Positions 1 through 8,700 of a DNA stretch of 64,000 bases are shown piece after piece. The translations under genes were made by a program, and so were the position numbers. The notes under the pieces were generated by a model. It saw nothing but the letters and a program-made list of their open reading frames with translations, was not told the DNA's origin and made no database searches. Numbering within the stretch: position 1 is the first letter of the stretch; every line of letters starts with the position of its first letter. Source of the DNA: an uncultured Prevotella sp. (GTDB lineage: Bacteria > Bacteroidota > Bacteroidia > Bacteroidales > Bacteroidaceae). Location: contig ONLG01000001.1 of the NCBI GenBank assembly GCA_900318625.1, positions 48,361 through 112,360 of the forward strand, in the 5' to 3' direction.

Positions 1-2
1 TG

Positions 3-1244
3 TTGCAGCTGATAGTGCCCTACATCAGGTATCGCCTGTTTCTGAGGAAGCACGTCGTGGCCTATTCGGGACCGCTGATGGGAGCTGAAGGGCTCATGCT
101 CGGCGAGACGTGCTATCTGTGCAAGGCTCCCTTTACCGTGGGCGACAGGGTTGTGAAGAAATGCCGGCACAGCGTGCACCTCGACTGCTGGGAGGAGAAC
201 GGCGGTCAGTGTCCCGAATATGGCCGCCACTGCCACGAGGGACGCCACTACTACAACCGTCAGCAGCTGCTCGACCCGGAGAACGCCACCTTCTACCTGC
301 GCTGGGTCATCGTCGCCATACTTGCCGGACTGGCAGCATGGCTCACATATACCGTGCAGATGCATCCGCTCCTGTCGGCGGTTTCGGAGCGCATCATACT
401 CTTCATAGGCGACATCAGGCCCGGCACGCCGGAGGCTGAGGCAAGGATAGCCGAATACAGCTCTCTGGTGAACCTCTTTCCGTCGTTCGGCCTTTGCATA
501 GGCTTCTTCCTCACCCTCATGCTCAGCTGCCTGTCGGTGGCTCAGCGCGAATGGTCGGTGCGCATTGCCGACATCACCCTGCGCACGCTGCTCGGCGGTC
601 TGGGAGGAGGGCTGTTCTTCCTACTGGGCGGAGTCATGTCGGCTATAATCGGACTCAAGGAAAACACATTCCTCATAGACTGGATTCCCTGGTCGCTCAC
701 CGCCTACTGGATTGCGCTGTGCGTGACATGGAGAACGCGCATCCGCCTCCACCACTCGCTCATCATAGGCGCAGTGCTCGTAGGCGTGGCATCAACCTAT
801 CTATGGGCATGGCTCTACACGGGTGCAACAGTAGACTACCGCCTTGCGCTGCTGGCCATCTTCATTATCTTCTCAATAGCGATGGCTATCAGCATTGCCA
901 AGAACTCACCACGCTCCGAACGCTATTTCCTCACGACAAGCGGCATAGTGAAGCAGATGGACATAGCTCTATACAAGTGGTTCAAGGCCAACCCCAACGA
1001 GCACGTCACGATAGGACATTCCGTAGACTGCCACCTGCAACTGTCGTGGGACATCCAGAGCGTGATAGCACCCGTGCAGGCCGAAATCTATATGCACCAC
1101 GGCACGCCCAGACTCTATGCTCTCGAAGAGGGAGTCTTCGTCAACGGCAAGCCGCTGACTGTGGGCAAAGGCATCAGGCTCTATCACGGCAAGTCGTTCT
1201 CTATAGGCCAGACACTGTTCACGTATATTGAAAAGGACAACTGA
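3..1244 (+). CDS. RING-like zinc cluster, multi-TM, FHA-like membrane protein (5' partial)
   Basis: The frame is open to the window edge and begins with TTG, so the true start is probably upstream; 413 residues are visible. Three parts can be seen. First, a cysteine/histidine cluster with C37-x2-C40, C54-x-H56-x2-H59-x2-C62, C70 and C77, which fits a RING-H2-like zinc site except that the last pair is widely spaced. Second, about six hydrophobic segments between residues 98 and 300. Third, a C-terminal domain (about 315-413) resembling FHA, with VTIGHSVDC, GVFVNG and a final IGQTLFTY strand. FHA domains bind phosphothreonine, so a membrane phospho-reader is inferred. It lies 26 bp before a PP2C-type sensor phosphatase gene, which fits a phospho-signalling module. 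RING ligase activity is not implied. Domain calls are by eye. Confidence 0.75.
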   Translation: MQLIVPYIRYRLFLRKHVVAYSGPLMGAEGLMLGETCYLCKAPFTVGDRVVKKCRHSVHLDCWEENGGQCPEYGRHCHEGRHYYNRQQLLDPENATFYLRWVIVAILAGLAAWLTYTVQMHPLLSAVSERIILFIGDIRPGTPEAEARIAEYSSLVNLFPSFGLCIGFFLTLMLSCLSVAQREWSVRIADITLRTLLGGLGGGLFFLLGGVMSAIIGLKENTFLIDWIPWSLTAYWIALCVTWRTRIRLHHSLIIGAVLVGVASTYLWAWLYTGATVDYRLALLAIFIIFSIAMAISIAKNSPRSERYFLTTSGIVKQMDIALYKWFKANPNEHVTIGHSVDCHLQLSWDIQSVIAPVQAEIYMHHGTPRLYALEEGVFVNGKPLTVGKGIRLYHGKSFSIGQTLFTYIEKDN

Positions 1245-1270
1245 GCTGTCTTACTTTAACGGCACCTATT

Positions 1271-3463
1271 ATGAAGCTACTCACAAAGCTTAGCTTTAAG
1301 AAGCAACGCTCACAGTTCATCATTGTGATGCTTGTCTTGGCAGGACTGCTGACAGCTGCCACCTCTGCCGTGCAATACTGGTATGCCCATGAGGAGCTGC
1401 GCAAGAGCGCGCACGACCATGCCAAGTCCAGGCTGGAGCTGAAGAGCATGGAGATACAGGCTGCAATGACTTCAGTAGAGTCTGCCATCAACAACTCGGT
1501 GTGGATGGTTGAGAAACGTATCTACCAACCCGATTCCATTTACTCCATACTGCAACGGCTCGTAGCCCAAAACGTCCAGATAGTAGGAGCCACGGCTGCG
1601 TTCAAGGCCGACTTCTATCCTCAGTTCGGTCGTTGGTGCGAGCTGTATGTCAGCCAGCGCCGCGACGGTTCGTTCGAGCAGAAACAGATTGGCGGTCCAC
1701 TCCACGACTATCTGCAGAGCGACTGGTTTCGCGAAGGCATCAAGGCCAATGCCTGCAACTGGAGCGAGCCTTACTACGACAACATTGGTGCCAAGATGCT
1801 GGTATGCACCTATACCATGCCCATACGCAATGCCAATGGGCGCATCGTCGGACTGCTTGATGCCGACGTGTCGCTTGAATGGCTGGCGCATTTTGCCAAC
1901 TCGCAGACCACTTACAAAAGCAGCTACAACGTAATTCTCTCGAAAGGCGGCAAGCTTCTGGTACATCCCGACAAGCATATCCTCCTCAGGTCAACCATGC
2001 GCGACCAGGATATCAGCCAGAAAGACAGGGCCTTCGACCAGATCAGCCGCCAGATGTTCAGGGGCATGAGCGGCCACTCGGAAGTAATCACCATGAAAGG
2101 CGAGAAGAAGCACGTATTCTTCACCCCGGTAAGGGGCCACACAGGATGGTCTATCGCAATGGTTTTCAACGACGACGAGATTTACGCCACTCTCCAGCAA
2201 GCCACCTTCCGTATGTCGGCCATACTCCTTGCCGGCCTGCTTCTGCTGGGTTACATCATCTGGCGCTCCATTCGCAACATGAGACGTCTCGAGGACACGC
2301 GCCGAGAGAAAGCCGCTTTCGAGCGCGAGCTGCGCGTTGCCAGCAGAATACAGATGGCTCTGCTGCCCAAAAGCTTTCCGCCCTACCCCGAACGCAACGA
2401 CGTTGACCTCCATGCCACTCTCGTACCGGCGAAGGAAGTGGGCGGCGACCTCTACGACTTCTACATCCGCGACGAAAAGATGTTCTTCTGCATCGGCGAC
2501 GTCTCTGGCAAGGGGATTCCAGCCTCGTTAGTCATGGCCATCACGCGAACCCTGTTCCGCAACGTGTCGGCACGTGAGTCCAAGCCACACAGCATCGTCT
2601 CGGCAATGAACAACACCCTTGCCGAAGACAACCAGAACAACTTCTTCGTCACACTCTTCGTCGGTGTGCTCGACCTGCCAACGGGTGTGCTGAGCTATTG
2701 CAACGCCGGCCACGAGCCACCGATAATCATCAATGAAACGGCAACACCCCTGAAAGTAGACTCCAACCTGCCCATCGGCGCTATCTCGCAGTGGCACTAC
2801 ACCATGCAGGAAATAACCATCACACCGCAGACAACGATTTTCCTATACACCGACGGAGTGACAGAAGCCAAGGATGCCGCCCACAACCAGTTTGGAAGGC
2901 AGCGGATGCTCAGGGAGCTCACTTCCAATGCCAATCCCAAGACGATTGTCGACAACATGACTGCCGCCATCCACTCGTTTGTAGGAGGAGCCAGGCAGAG
3001 CGACGACATAACGATGATGGCTGTATGCTACAACAAGCAGGAACGGGCTGTGCGCCTCAACCGCAGCCTTACGCTGACCAACGACGTGAGCAATATTCCC
3101 GAACTAACCAAGTTTGTCAACGAGGTGTGCAGGGAAGTCGACTTCAACAACAGCAAGACCAAGCAAGTGCGTCTGGCTATGGAGGAAGCCGTAGTCAACG
3201 TCATTGACTACGCCTATCCCCATGGAACTACCGGAAAGATATACATTGAAGCCGTTGCCAACGACGAACGACTGAAGTTCACCATCACCGACAGCGGCAA
3301 GCCTTTCGACATCACTGCCTATCCGGAGGTAGACCTGAACATTCCAGCCGAAGAGCGCCCCATCGGCGGACTGGGCATACACATCGTGCGCCAGATGATG
3401 GACTCTATCAACTACAACCGAATTGACGGAAAGAACGTGCTGACCCTGCGCAAGAAGCTGTGA
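1271..3463 (+). CDS. Membrane sensor with PP2C (RsbU/SpoIIE-type) phosphatase and RsbW-like kinase domains
   Basis: The 730-residue protein has a TM helix (about 16-39), an extracytoplasmic sensor region of Cache type (about 40-310, inferred), and a second TM helix (about 314-333). A PP2C domain follows, with metal-binding motifs VGGDLYD (GGD at 391-393) and GDVSGKG (from G409), then YTDGVTEA. The C-terminus (about 605-730) is a GHKL ATPase of the RsbW/SpoIIAB type, with EEAVVN around N643 and a GGLGIHIV lid. In the family, the PP2C part dephosphorylates a STAS antagonist and the ATPase part phosphorylates or binds it; here both are on one chain. The STAS gene lies just downstream, so partner switching is the natural reading. 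The start has a suitable N-terminal signal anchor. Confidence 0.9.
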   Translation: MKLLTKLSFKKQRSQFIIVMLVLAGLLTAATSAVQYWYAHEELRKSAHDHAKSRLELKSMEIQAAMTSVESAINNSVWMVEKRIYQPDSIYSILQRLVAQNVQIVGATAAFKADFYPQFGRWCELYVSQRRDGSFEQKQIGGPLHDYLQSDWFREGIKANACNWSEPYYDNIGAKMLVCTYTMPIRNANGRIVGLLDADVSLEWLAHFANSQTTYKSSYNVILSKGGKLLVHPDKHILLRSTMRDQDISQKDRAFDQISRQMFRGMSGHSEVITMKGEKKHVFFTPVRGHTGWSIAMVFNDDEIYATLQQATFRMSAILLAGLLLLGYIIWRSIRNMRRLEDTRREKAAFERELRVASRIQMALLPKSFPPYPERNDVDLHATLVPAKEVGGDLYDFYIRDEKMFFCIGDVSGKGIPASLVMAITRTLFRNVSARESKPHSIVSAMNNTLAEDNQNNFFVTLFVGVLDLPTGVLSYCNAGHEPPIIINETATPLKVDSNLPIGAISQWHYTMQEITITPQTTIFLYTDGVTEAKDAAHNQFGRQRMLRELTSNANPKTIVDNMTAAIHSFVGGARQSDDITMMAVCYNKQERAVRLNRSLTLTNDVSNIPELTKFVNEVCREVDFNNSKTKQVRLAMEEAVVNVIDYAYPHGTTGKIYIEAVANDERLKFTITDSGKPFDITAYPEVDLNIPAEERPIGGLGIHIVRQMMDSINYNRIDGKNVLTLRKKL

Positions 3464-3543
3464 CACACCGTCAGCCTACAAAGCAGCAAGCCGGCCAGAA
3501 AGCCTTTCCCCCCTTCCTCTCGTCAACTAAAAAGCAACCAAAT

Positions 3544-3849
3544 ATGACAACATCAATCACAAAATTAGAAGACCGGGCTATCGTCACACTCGAAGGCGAG
3601 CTCGACACCGCTGCCAGCCGTCAGGTTGAGCAGAGCCTGGCCCAAGTCTACAGCTACGAGGATTGCGACATCTTCATCGACTGCTCCAACCTCACCTACA
3701 TCTCGTCGAGCGGTTTGCGGATACTGCTCTCCATCTATAAGTTCACACGCCGCACCGGCCACAAGGCAGTGCTCATGCACATCAACGACGACATACACGA
3801 CACCTTTGCCATCAGCGGGTTCATTCAGCTGTTCACCATAGAGAAATAG
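3544..3849 (+). CDS. STAS-domain anti-sigma-factor antagonist-like protein
   Basis: I chose the ATG at 3544 (101 residues). The upstream 28 codons are low in hydrophobics and lack domain character, while the product from this start matches a single STAS domain: an N-terminal beta strand, then IDCSNLTYISSSGLRILL. By comparison with SpoIIAA/RsbV, the phosphorylatable serine is Ser55 or Ser56 in this loop. The protein probably cycles between phospho- and dephospho-forms under the control of the preceding PP2C/RsbW-like protein. No sigma factor is encoded nearby, so the final target is unknown; the adjacent AraC-type regulator or the FHA protein are candidates by position only. The next gene starts 4 bp after its stop. 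Confidence 0.88.
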   Translation: MTTSITKLEDRAIVTLEGELDTAASRQVEQSLAQVYSYEDCDIFIDCSNLTYISSSGLRILLSIYKFTRRTGHKAVLMHINDDIHDTFAISGFIQLFTIEK

Positions 3850-3853
3850 CATC

Positions 3854-4417
3854 ATGGCCGACAACGCTATCCAGGCACTGCAAGCCGAGAACGATGCCCT
3901 CAGACAAGAGATTGAACATCTGAAGAACGAGATGGTGAGGCTCGTGAGCCGCAATCTCGACCTCTCGGAGCGGCTCGAGGAAGACAACGAGCTGCGGCGA
4001 CGAACCGAAGTGGCACGCGAGCTGCTCAACGGAAACATTGAGCGCCAGCGCAACGCCGACCTGAAAGACGACTCGCAGCTCATGGCTCTCATCGAAATCA
4101 AGGTGGAAAACGAGAAATACCACCTCGACCCCGACTTCAACGGCAAGCAGCTTGCACAGGTCATCGGAGTGAGCCACGAACGGCTGCTGCGCCTGTTCCA
4201 CCGGCAGACCATCCACCGCACACCGGATGCCTATCTCGACAACCTGCGCACACTGACAGCCTTGCGGATGCTGCGCGAAAAGCCCCACTACAGCATAGCA
4301 TCGGTGGCCGAAGACTCAGGCTTCAGCAACGTGCGCACCTTCCAGCGCCGCATACAGGACATCGTCGGCATGAGTCCGGCTGAATACCGGGCACTCTTCA
4401 CAAGGGACATCAAATAA
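3854..4417 (+). CDS. AraC-type HTH protein with N-terminal coiled coil
   Basis: The 187-residue protein starts with a strongly heptad-like helix (about residues 3-60, rich in Leu, Glu and Arg). It ends in two helix-turn-helix motifs of the AraC/XylS fold: GKQLAQVIGVSHERLLRLF, then SIASVAEDSGFSNVRTFQRR and the closing MSPAEYR typical of the family. There is no ligand-binding cupin domain, so input probably comes through the coiled coil or a partner. It is the last gene of the PP2C-STAS operon and is followed by a terminator, so it may be the transcriptional output of that switch. Its targets are unknown; the Hcp/VgrG cassette immediately downstream is an obvious guess. Confidence 0.88.
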   Translation: MADNAIQALQAENDALRQEIEHLKNEMVRLVSRNLDLSERLEEDNELRRRTEVARELLNGNIERQRNADLKDDSQLMALIEIKVENEKYHLDPDFNGKQLAQVIGVSHERLLRLFHRQTIHRTPDAYLDNLRTLTALRMLREKPHYSIASVAEDSGFSNVRTFQRRIQDIVGMSPAEYRALFTRDIK

Positions 4418-4440
4418 GCAGAAAGTATCAGGGAGAAAGT

Positions 4441-4499
4441 AATATGAGTCATATTACCAACCAATATGAGTCATATTACCAACCAATATGAGTCATATT
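4441..4499. repeat. Array 1: three 15-bp palindromes (centre AGT), 22-bp period
   Basis: Three identical copies of AATATGAGTCATATT start at 4441, 4463 and 4485. Each pair is separated by the same 7-bp spacer ACCAACC, giving an exact 22-bp period. The array edges are themselves inverted (AAAGTAATATG on the left, CATATTACTTT on the right). It lies between the AraC-type gene and its terminator, so it is probably in the 3' UTR. The rest of the 4418-4766 gap holds the terminator and two promoter boxes. Confidence 0.95.
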
Positions 4500-4559
4500 A
4501 CTTTATGAAAACACGCTTCCTTTGTGGTGAAAGGCGAGAGATGATGCGGTGAGAATACA

Positions 4560-4601
4560 GCAGAGCCGGTGCGACTACATTTGCATCGGCTCTGCTTTTT
4601 T
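4560..4601 (+). terminator. Rho-independent terminator of the signalling operon
   Basis: A 9-bp stem GCAGAGCCG/CGGCTCTGC (arms 4560-4568 and 4587-4595) is followed by a run of T. It separates the FHA-PP2C-STAS-AraC operon from the Hcp/VgrG cassette. Confidence 0.85.
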
Positions 4602-4735
4602 GTCGCAATTCAGGGCTGCTGTCGCAACAATATCCCATCTAAAGGCAGCCGTCAGCTTGTCCAAAGCATCCAGCATCATTACTTTTGTGGAAAAATAAAA
4701 GCGAGTGAGATAAGGGTAAAATCCTTTTAATTGGT

Positions 4736-4743
4736 TAACTTTG
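4736..4743 (+). promoter_or_regulatory. Promoter -7 box for the Hcp/VgrG cassette
   Basis: TAACTTTG matches the Bacteroidota -7 consensus TAnnTTTG and lies 23 bp before the chosen Hcp start. A second box, TACTTTTG, sits at 4680-4687. The -33 element is not clear. Confidence 0.6.
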
Positions 4744-4766
4744 CTGCAATATACATTCCTAAGGCT

Positions 4767-5180
4767 ATGGCACTGACTGCAACATTAGAATTCGGCGACA
4801 ACAACATAGGGCGTTATCCTAAGCGTTATCTGGTATCCGACTACCATCTGGTGTTCGACCGTTCGTTCAACACGTTCGCTCCCGAGGCCACGGCACGCTG
4901 CGAGCGGCTCGAGGTGGTAGTGGTGGCACCCGGCAGAAACGATCTCAGCCTGTTTGAGTGGTTCTCCACGCAGGGGGCTCAGGACGGGCGCATCGTCATC
5001 GGCAACGACAGCGACAGCGGCAAGACCGACGACGACACGCAGATTATTCACTTCGAGGACGGCAGATGCTTCGCATTATCCGAAAGCTATGACATCGACA
5101 ACCAGCGGCGCAGGCTCCTCAAGCTTGCCATCATAGCAGAGCAGCTCGATATTGACGGCATAAACTATAATTGCAAATAA
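4767..5180 (+). CDS. hcp: Hcp/TssD-like tube protein
   Basis: The ATG at 4767 gives 137 residues and sits just after the promoter box; the longer reading upstream would run through that box. The sequence has the short all-beta layout of Bacteroidota Hcp (TssD), starting MALTATLEFGD and containing YHLVFDRSFNTFAPEATAR, FEWFSTQ and IIHFEDGRCFALSESYD. Hcp hexamers stack into the inner tube of type VI secretion systems. It is followed after 4 bp by a second Hcp-like gene and then vgrG, which supports the assignment. No sheath genes are in the window. The family call is by pattern, so other tail-tube-like proteins of contractile systems remain possible. Confidence 0.72.
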   Translation: MALTATLEFGDNNIGRYPKRYLVSDYHLVFDRSFNTFAPEATARCERLEVVVVAPGRNDLSLFEWFSTQGAQDGRIVIGNDSDSGKTDDDTQIIHFEDGRCFALSESYDIDNQRRRLLKLAIIAEQLDIDGINYNCK

Positions 5181-5184
5181 TCAG

Positions 5185-5664
5185 ATGGCTACACTATATT
5201 CCAACGAACTGAAAGCGGTGGTGGTGCAGGACAATTTCCTTGAGAATCCACTCAACGTGATGAAGGAAAACTGCCAGACGGTGCAGCACTTCGACTATCG
5301 CTGCGAGCACCGCCGCAACGAGGCCGGCGACCTCTACGGAGTGTCGGAGCCTGTGCTTCTGAACTTCTCTGTGCGCATCGGTTCGCCGCGCGACGGTCGC
5401 CCATACTACAGGGCAATGGCTGCCAACGAGCACTACCGTTTCTCGTTCATATTCAACGCCACGTTCAACAGCATGGGCAGGCTCAACGGCTATGAGGACG
5501 GAATGGTGGTCGACGGCTACGTGGTACACATCGAGGAGCAGTCGGCAGAGAAAGACAACGGTGAGGGCGAGGACAGGCAGACACTGCTCAAGGTGATGCT
5601 GCAAGTGTGCTCAGTGACCTATCTGGGCAGCGACAACAACTACAAATGCACCTTTATACAATAA
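5185..5664 (+). CDS. Second Hcp-like (tail-tube fold) protein
   Basis: This 159-residue protein starts 4 bp after the first Hcp-like gene. Its layout is similar (N-terminal strand, central strands RFSFIFNATFNSMG and DGMVVDGYVVHIEE, C-terminal KVMLQVCSVTYLG), but it is clearly divergent and about 20 residues longer. An acidic loop (EKDNGEGEDRQ) near residue 130 precedes the last strands. A position between Hcp and VgrG suggests a specialised tube subunit, such as a tube-spike adaptor or cargo-carrying Hcp; this is inference. I could not confirm homology beyond fold-like pattern. Confidence 0.55.
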   Translation: MATLYSNELKAVVVQDNFLENPLNVMKENCQTVQHFDYRCEHRRNEAGDLYGVSEPVLLNFSVRIGSPRDGRPYYRAMAANEHYRFSFIFNATFNSMGRLNGYEDGMVVDGYVVHIEEQSAEKDNGEGEDRQTLLKVMLQVCSVTYLGSDNNYKCTFIQ

Positions 5665-5705
5665 GCTCTCTTTGGTTTCCCGGCTGAAGGGGGAGTCAAA
5701 GAGCT
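5664..5705 (+). other. Imperfect hairpin between the second Hcp-like gene and vgrG
   Basis: AGCTCTCTTTG at the end of the upstream gene can pair, with a bulge, to CAAAGAGCT at 5697-5705. There is no T run, so it is more likely an RNA-processing or attenuation structure than a terminator. It may help set different Hcp and VgrG levels. This is weak evidence. Confidence 0.3.
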
Positions 5706-5754
5706 ACTTTATGATTAGACAAACTATAACATAACAAATCGAAGCTCAAGAACT

Positions 5755-8700
5755 ATGGCTACAGGAGTTAACAAGAAAGCGTTGTATATCTACAGGTTGA
5801 CTTTCGGCAACACAATAAACAAGAAGGACGACAAGCTCAGCACGCTGTTGCTGGAACAGGGTGTGCGCAAAGAGTTCACCGAAGGCAACGACACCTACTA
5901 CCTCATGTTCAACGGCATAAAGATAAACCGCAAGATATATCAGCCCAGCAAGATTGAGGTGGAGCTCGACATCATGCAGACAACCAAGGATTCCACCACC
6001 GGCAAGGAAACGACAAAGGCACCCAGCTTCGACAGCGTGACCGCTCTTCTGCTGCAAAGACAAGTGAAGCTCGACATTCTGGAGGTAGACCGCATTGCCG
6101 ATACAACCAGAACGATTGATTACAAAGCCACCTACAATTTGGCTCAGAACTTCTATGTCCATGAGCTCAACCCTCAGCTGAAGCGCGATGTCAACGGTAC
6201 TAAGATGTATGTGAAGATGGACATCTTCAGCATGGACAAGCTTATGACCCTTAACCCCTACTGCAAGGCTTACGTTGCAAGCAAGCTCGGCTCGGAAATA
6301 CTCCAGCCCGAAAGTGGCAACTTCGGCAAACAGACGGGAGGCGAGCCGCTGATTGAAACCGACTTCGAGTCGCAGCGCTTCCTTAAATACAACGAGTCGG
6401 GCACAAGCCACGAGTTCATACAGCCATATCTGGTGCAGTACAACGAGTCGTTCTACGACTTCCTCGTGCGCACCGCCAACCGTTGCGGAGAGTTTCTCTA
6501 TTTCGAGGACGGCAAGCTGATACTCGGTTTGCCCCAGACCAGCAATGTGGAAACCATCAGCGACTTTGAAACCGTCACCGCTCAGAAGATTTCGGGCGAC
6601 CCTATCCAGGTGAAAGACTTTACCCGCGACAGCGTGAAGGCTTCACCACTCGATGACGAAGCAAGCTATGGCGACAAGGAAGAAAAGGATAAGACAGACG
6701 AGGAAAAGAAAAAGGAAAAAGAAGAAAAGGAAGAAAGAGAGAAGAAAGAATCCGAGCTCAACTATTCACGCATCGACAAGAAGTCGACAGGTTTTCCCAG
6801 GGGCATTTTCCCCTATTACCTGTCGAGCAATTCAGAGATTGCCGCCGACGACTACATCTTCCCTTTGTTCAAGGACAAGTTCTCCAACCAGAAGCGCGAG
6901 ATCTATGCCGACGGCAATGGCAGCGAAATTGCCATGTCGAAGCTGATTCCTTTCTTCAAGACCGTGCTGTCAAGCGAAGAGGGCGGAGGCGATGCCTGCA
7001 TTATGAGCCTGCTCCGACAGATTGTCATCGAGGAAGGCATACTCAATCTGAAGGCACTCACTCAGGTGAAGGACGTCAACGAAAAGCAAAAGGAGACCCA
7101 TCTGGATCCATACGAAAAGAAAACAGAGCAGCACAACGACGAGAAGACCGTGCAGTTCTCCTCGCTCTCCGAGACAGGCTGGACCAAGCTCGACTACTAC
7201 CGCGACATCCACACCTTTGAAGTGTCGCAGCAACGGCAGATAGTCTGCATCAACATGGGCACCGCTTTCATTCCCGTCAAGCTGGGACAGATGATTCACA
7301 TCGACGGCGTCGACGGCACTTATGTCATCATTCAGATACAGCAAAACTCCGAAGAGACCTGGAGCCGCGACTATGACAAGTACGACACCGTGGCCGACGA
7401 TACGTTCAAAGGCAAGCGCTCGCTGAAGATTTATGCCATTCCGGCATATAAGCAAGGCAACTCCGAGGCCTTCTATCCGCCTGTGCAGCCTGTGCCTATA
7501 ACCCGCAAGGTTGGCCCGCAGACGGCTTTCGTCACAGCCAATGAGGACCCGAAATATCAGGGACGCGTGCGAATAGCCTTCCCCTGGCAGACAGGTAATG
7601 GCGCATTGGAAAACAAGCTGGAAAAAGCAGAGCAGAAGCTCAAGCAGGTCAATGACGATTTGAAAGCTCTCAAGAAGAACGAGGAGAAGCTGTCGAAGCT
7701 TCAGGCCGAACATGAAAAATATGTGGAGGACCTGATACGCTACGTCAATGCCACGCCCGAAAAGCGGAAGGAGATTATTGAAGAATATCAGCCGACAGCC
7801 GACAATGGCTCTAAGAAGCTCGAAGCTGAAAGGCTTACCCTGCACAATCAGGCCGAAGAACTGAAGAAGAAGAATCCGAAGGATAAGGACGATGAGGCCA
7901 AGATTAAGTATCTCGAAGCCGAAATAGAGAAAAAGAATACCGAGATACAGGAGCTGAAGCAGGAGCTGAAGGATGCTGAGGACCGGAAGAAAGCCTTTAT
8001 CAACGACATGATAAAGGCCGGAAAGGAGCACGACAAGAAGAAAGGCAGTGCTGACTACCAGGATCCGGAGAAGGACAACACCGTCATCGTCACATACAAG
8101 AAAAAGTACGACGACGCAACTCGAGACTACAAGGAAGCAAAGGCTGACCTCGAAAGAGCCAGTGCCGAGCAGCAAGAGCTGGAAGGAAACAGGAACGCAC
8201 TGGCTGAAGCCATCAAGAAGGAAATGGAAGATATGTCCACTCCCTGGGTGCGCATAGCCTCGCCTATGGCCACACCGGGCGGAGGAGCCTTCTTCAGACC
8301 ACGTGTCGGCGACGAAGTTCTCGTGAACTTCGAGTACGACAACGTTGAACGCCCTTACGTGGTGGGCAGCCTCTACTCCAAGAACGTGCTCACACCAGAC
8401 GAAGGTCTGTACCGAAAGGCTGCTCCCATGATGCAACAGAAGAGCATCTCGATGCAGCTCATGTCGCCTAACGGACACCATATCACGTTCTCCGACCCCG
8501 GCAGTGGAGGCAACTTCTTCCTCAACTGCATCTCGCCGGGTCTGGGACTCTACGGCAGTATGTTTGGTTTCAGCAACTTCGCGCCCGAAGCCAAGGATCT
8601 GGCAGGCGGCATCCACATAGGCGACCGCTATGGATTGTACGAGATAGAGATGAAAAGCCACAGCCGTGCCATCGACATACGCTCGCCTTTCGGCACGGTC

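Noticed and set aside
6970-8661. 563-codon minus-strand ORF
   Set aside because: It lies wholly inside vgrG, with no start signal, and its product is the mirror of the coiled-coil coding strand.
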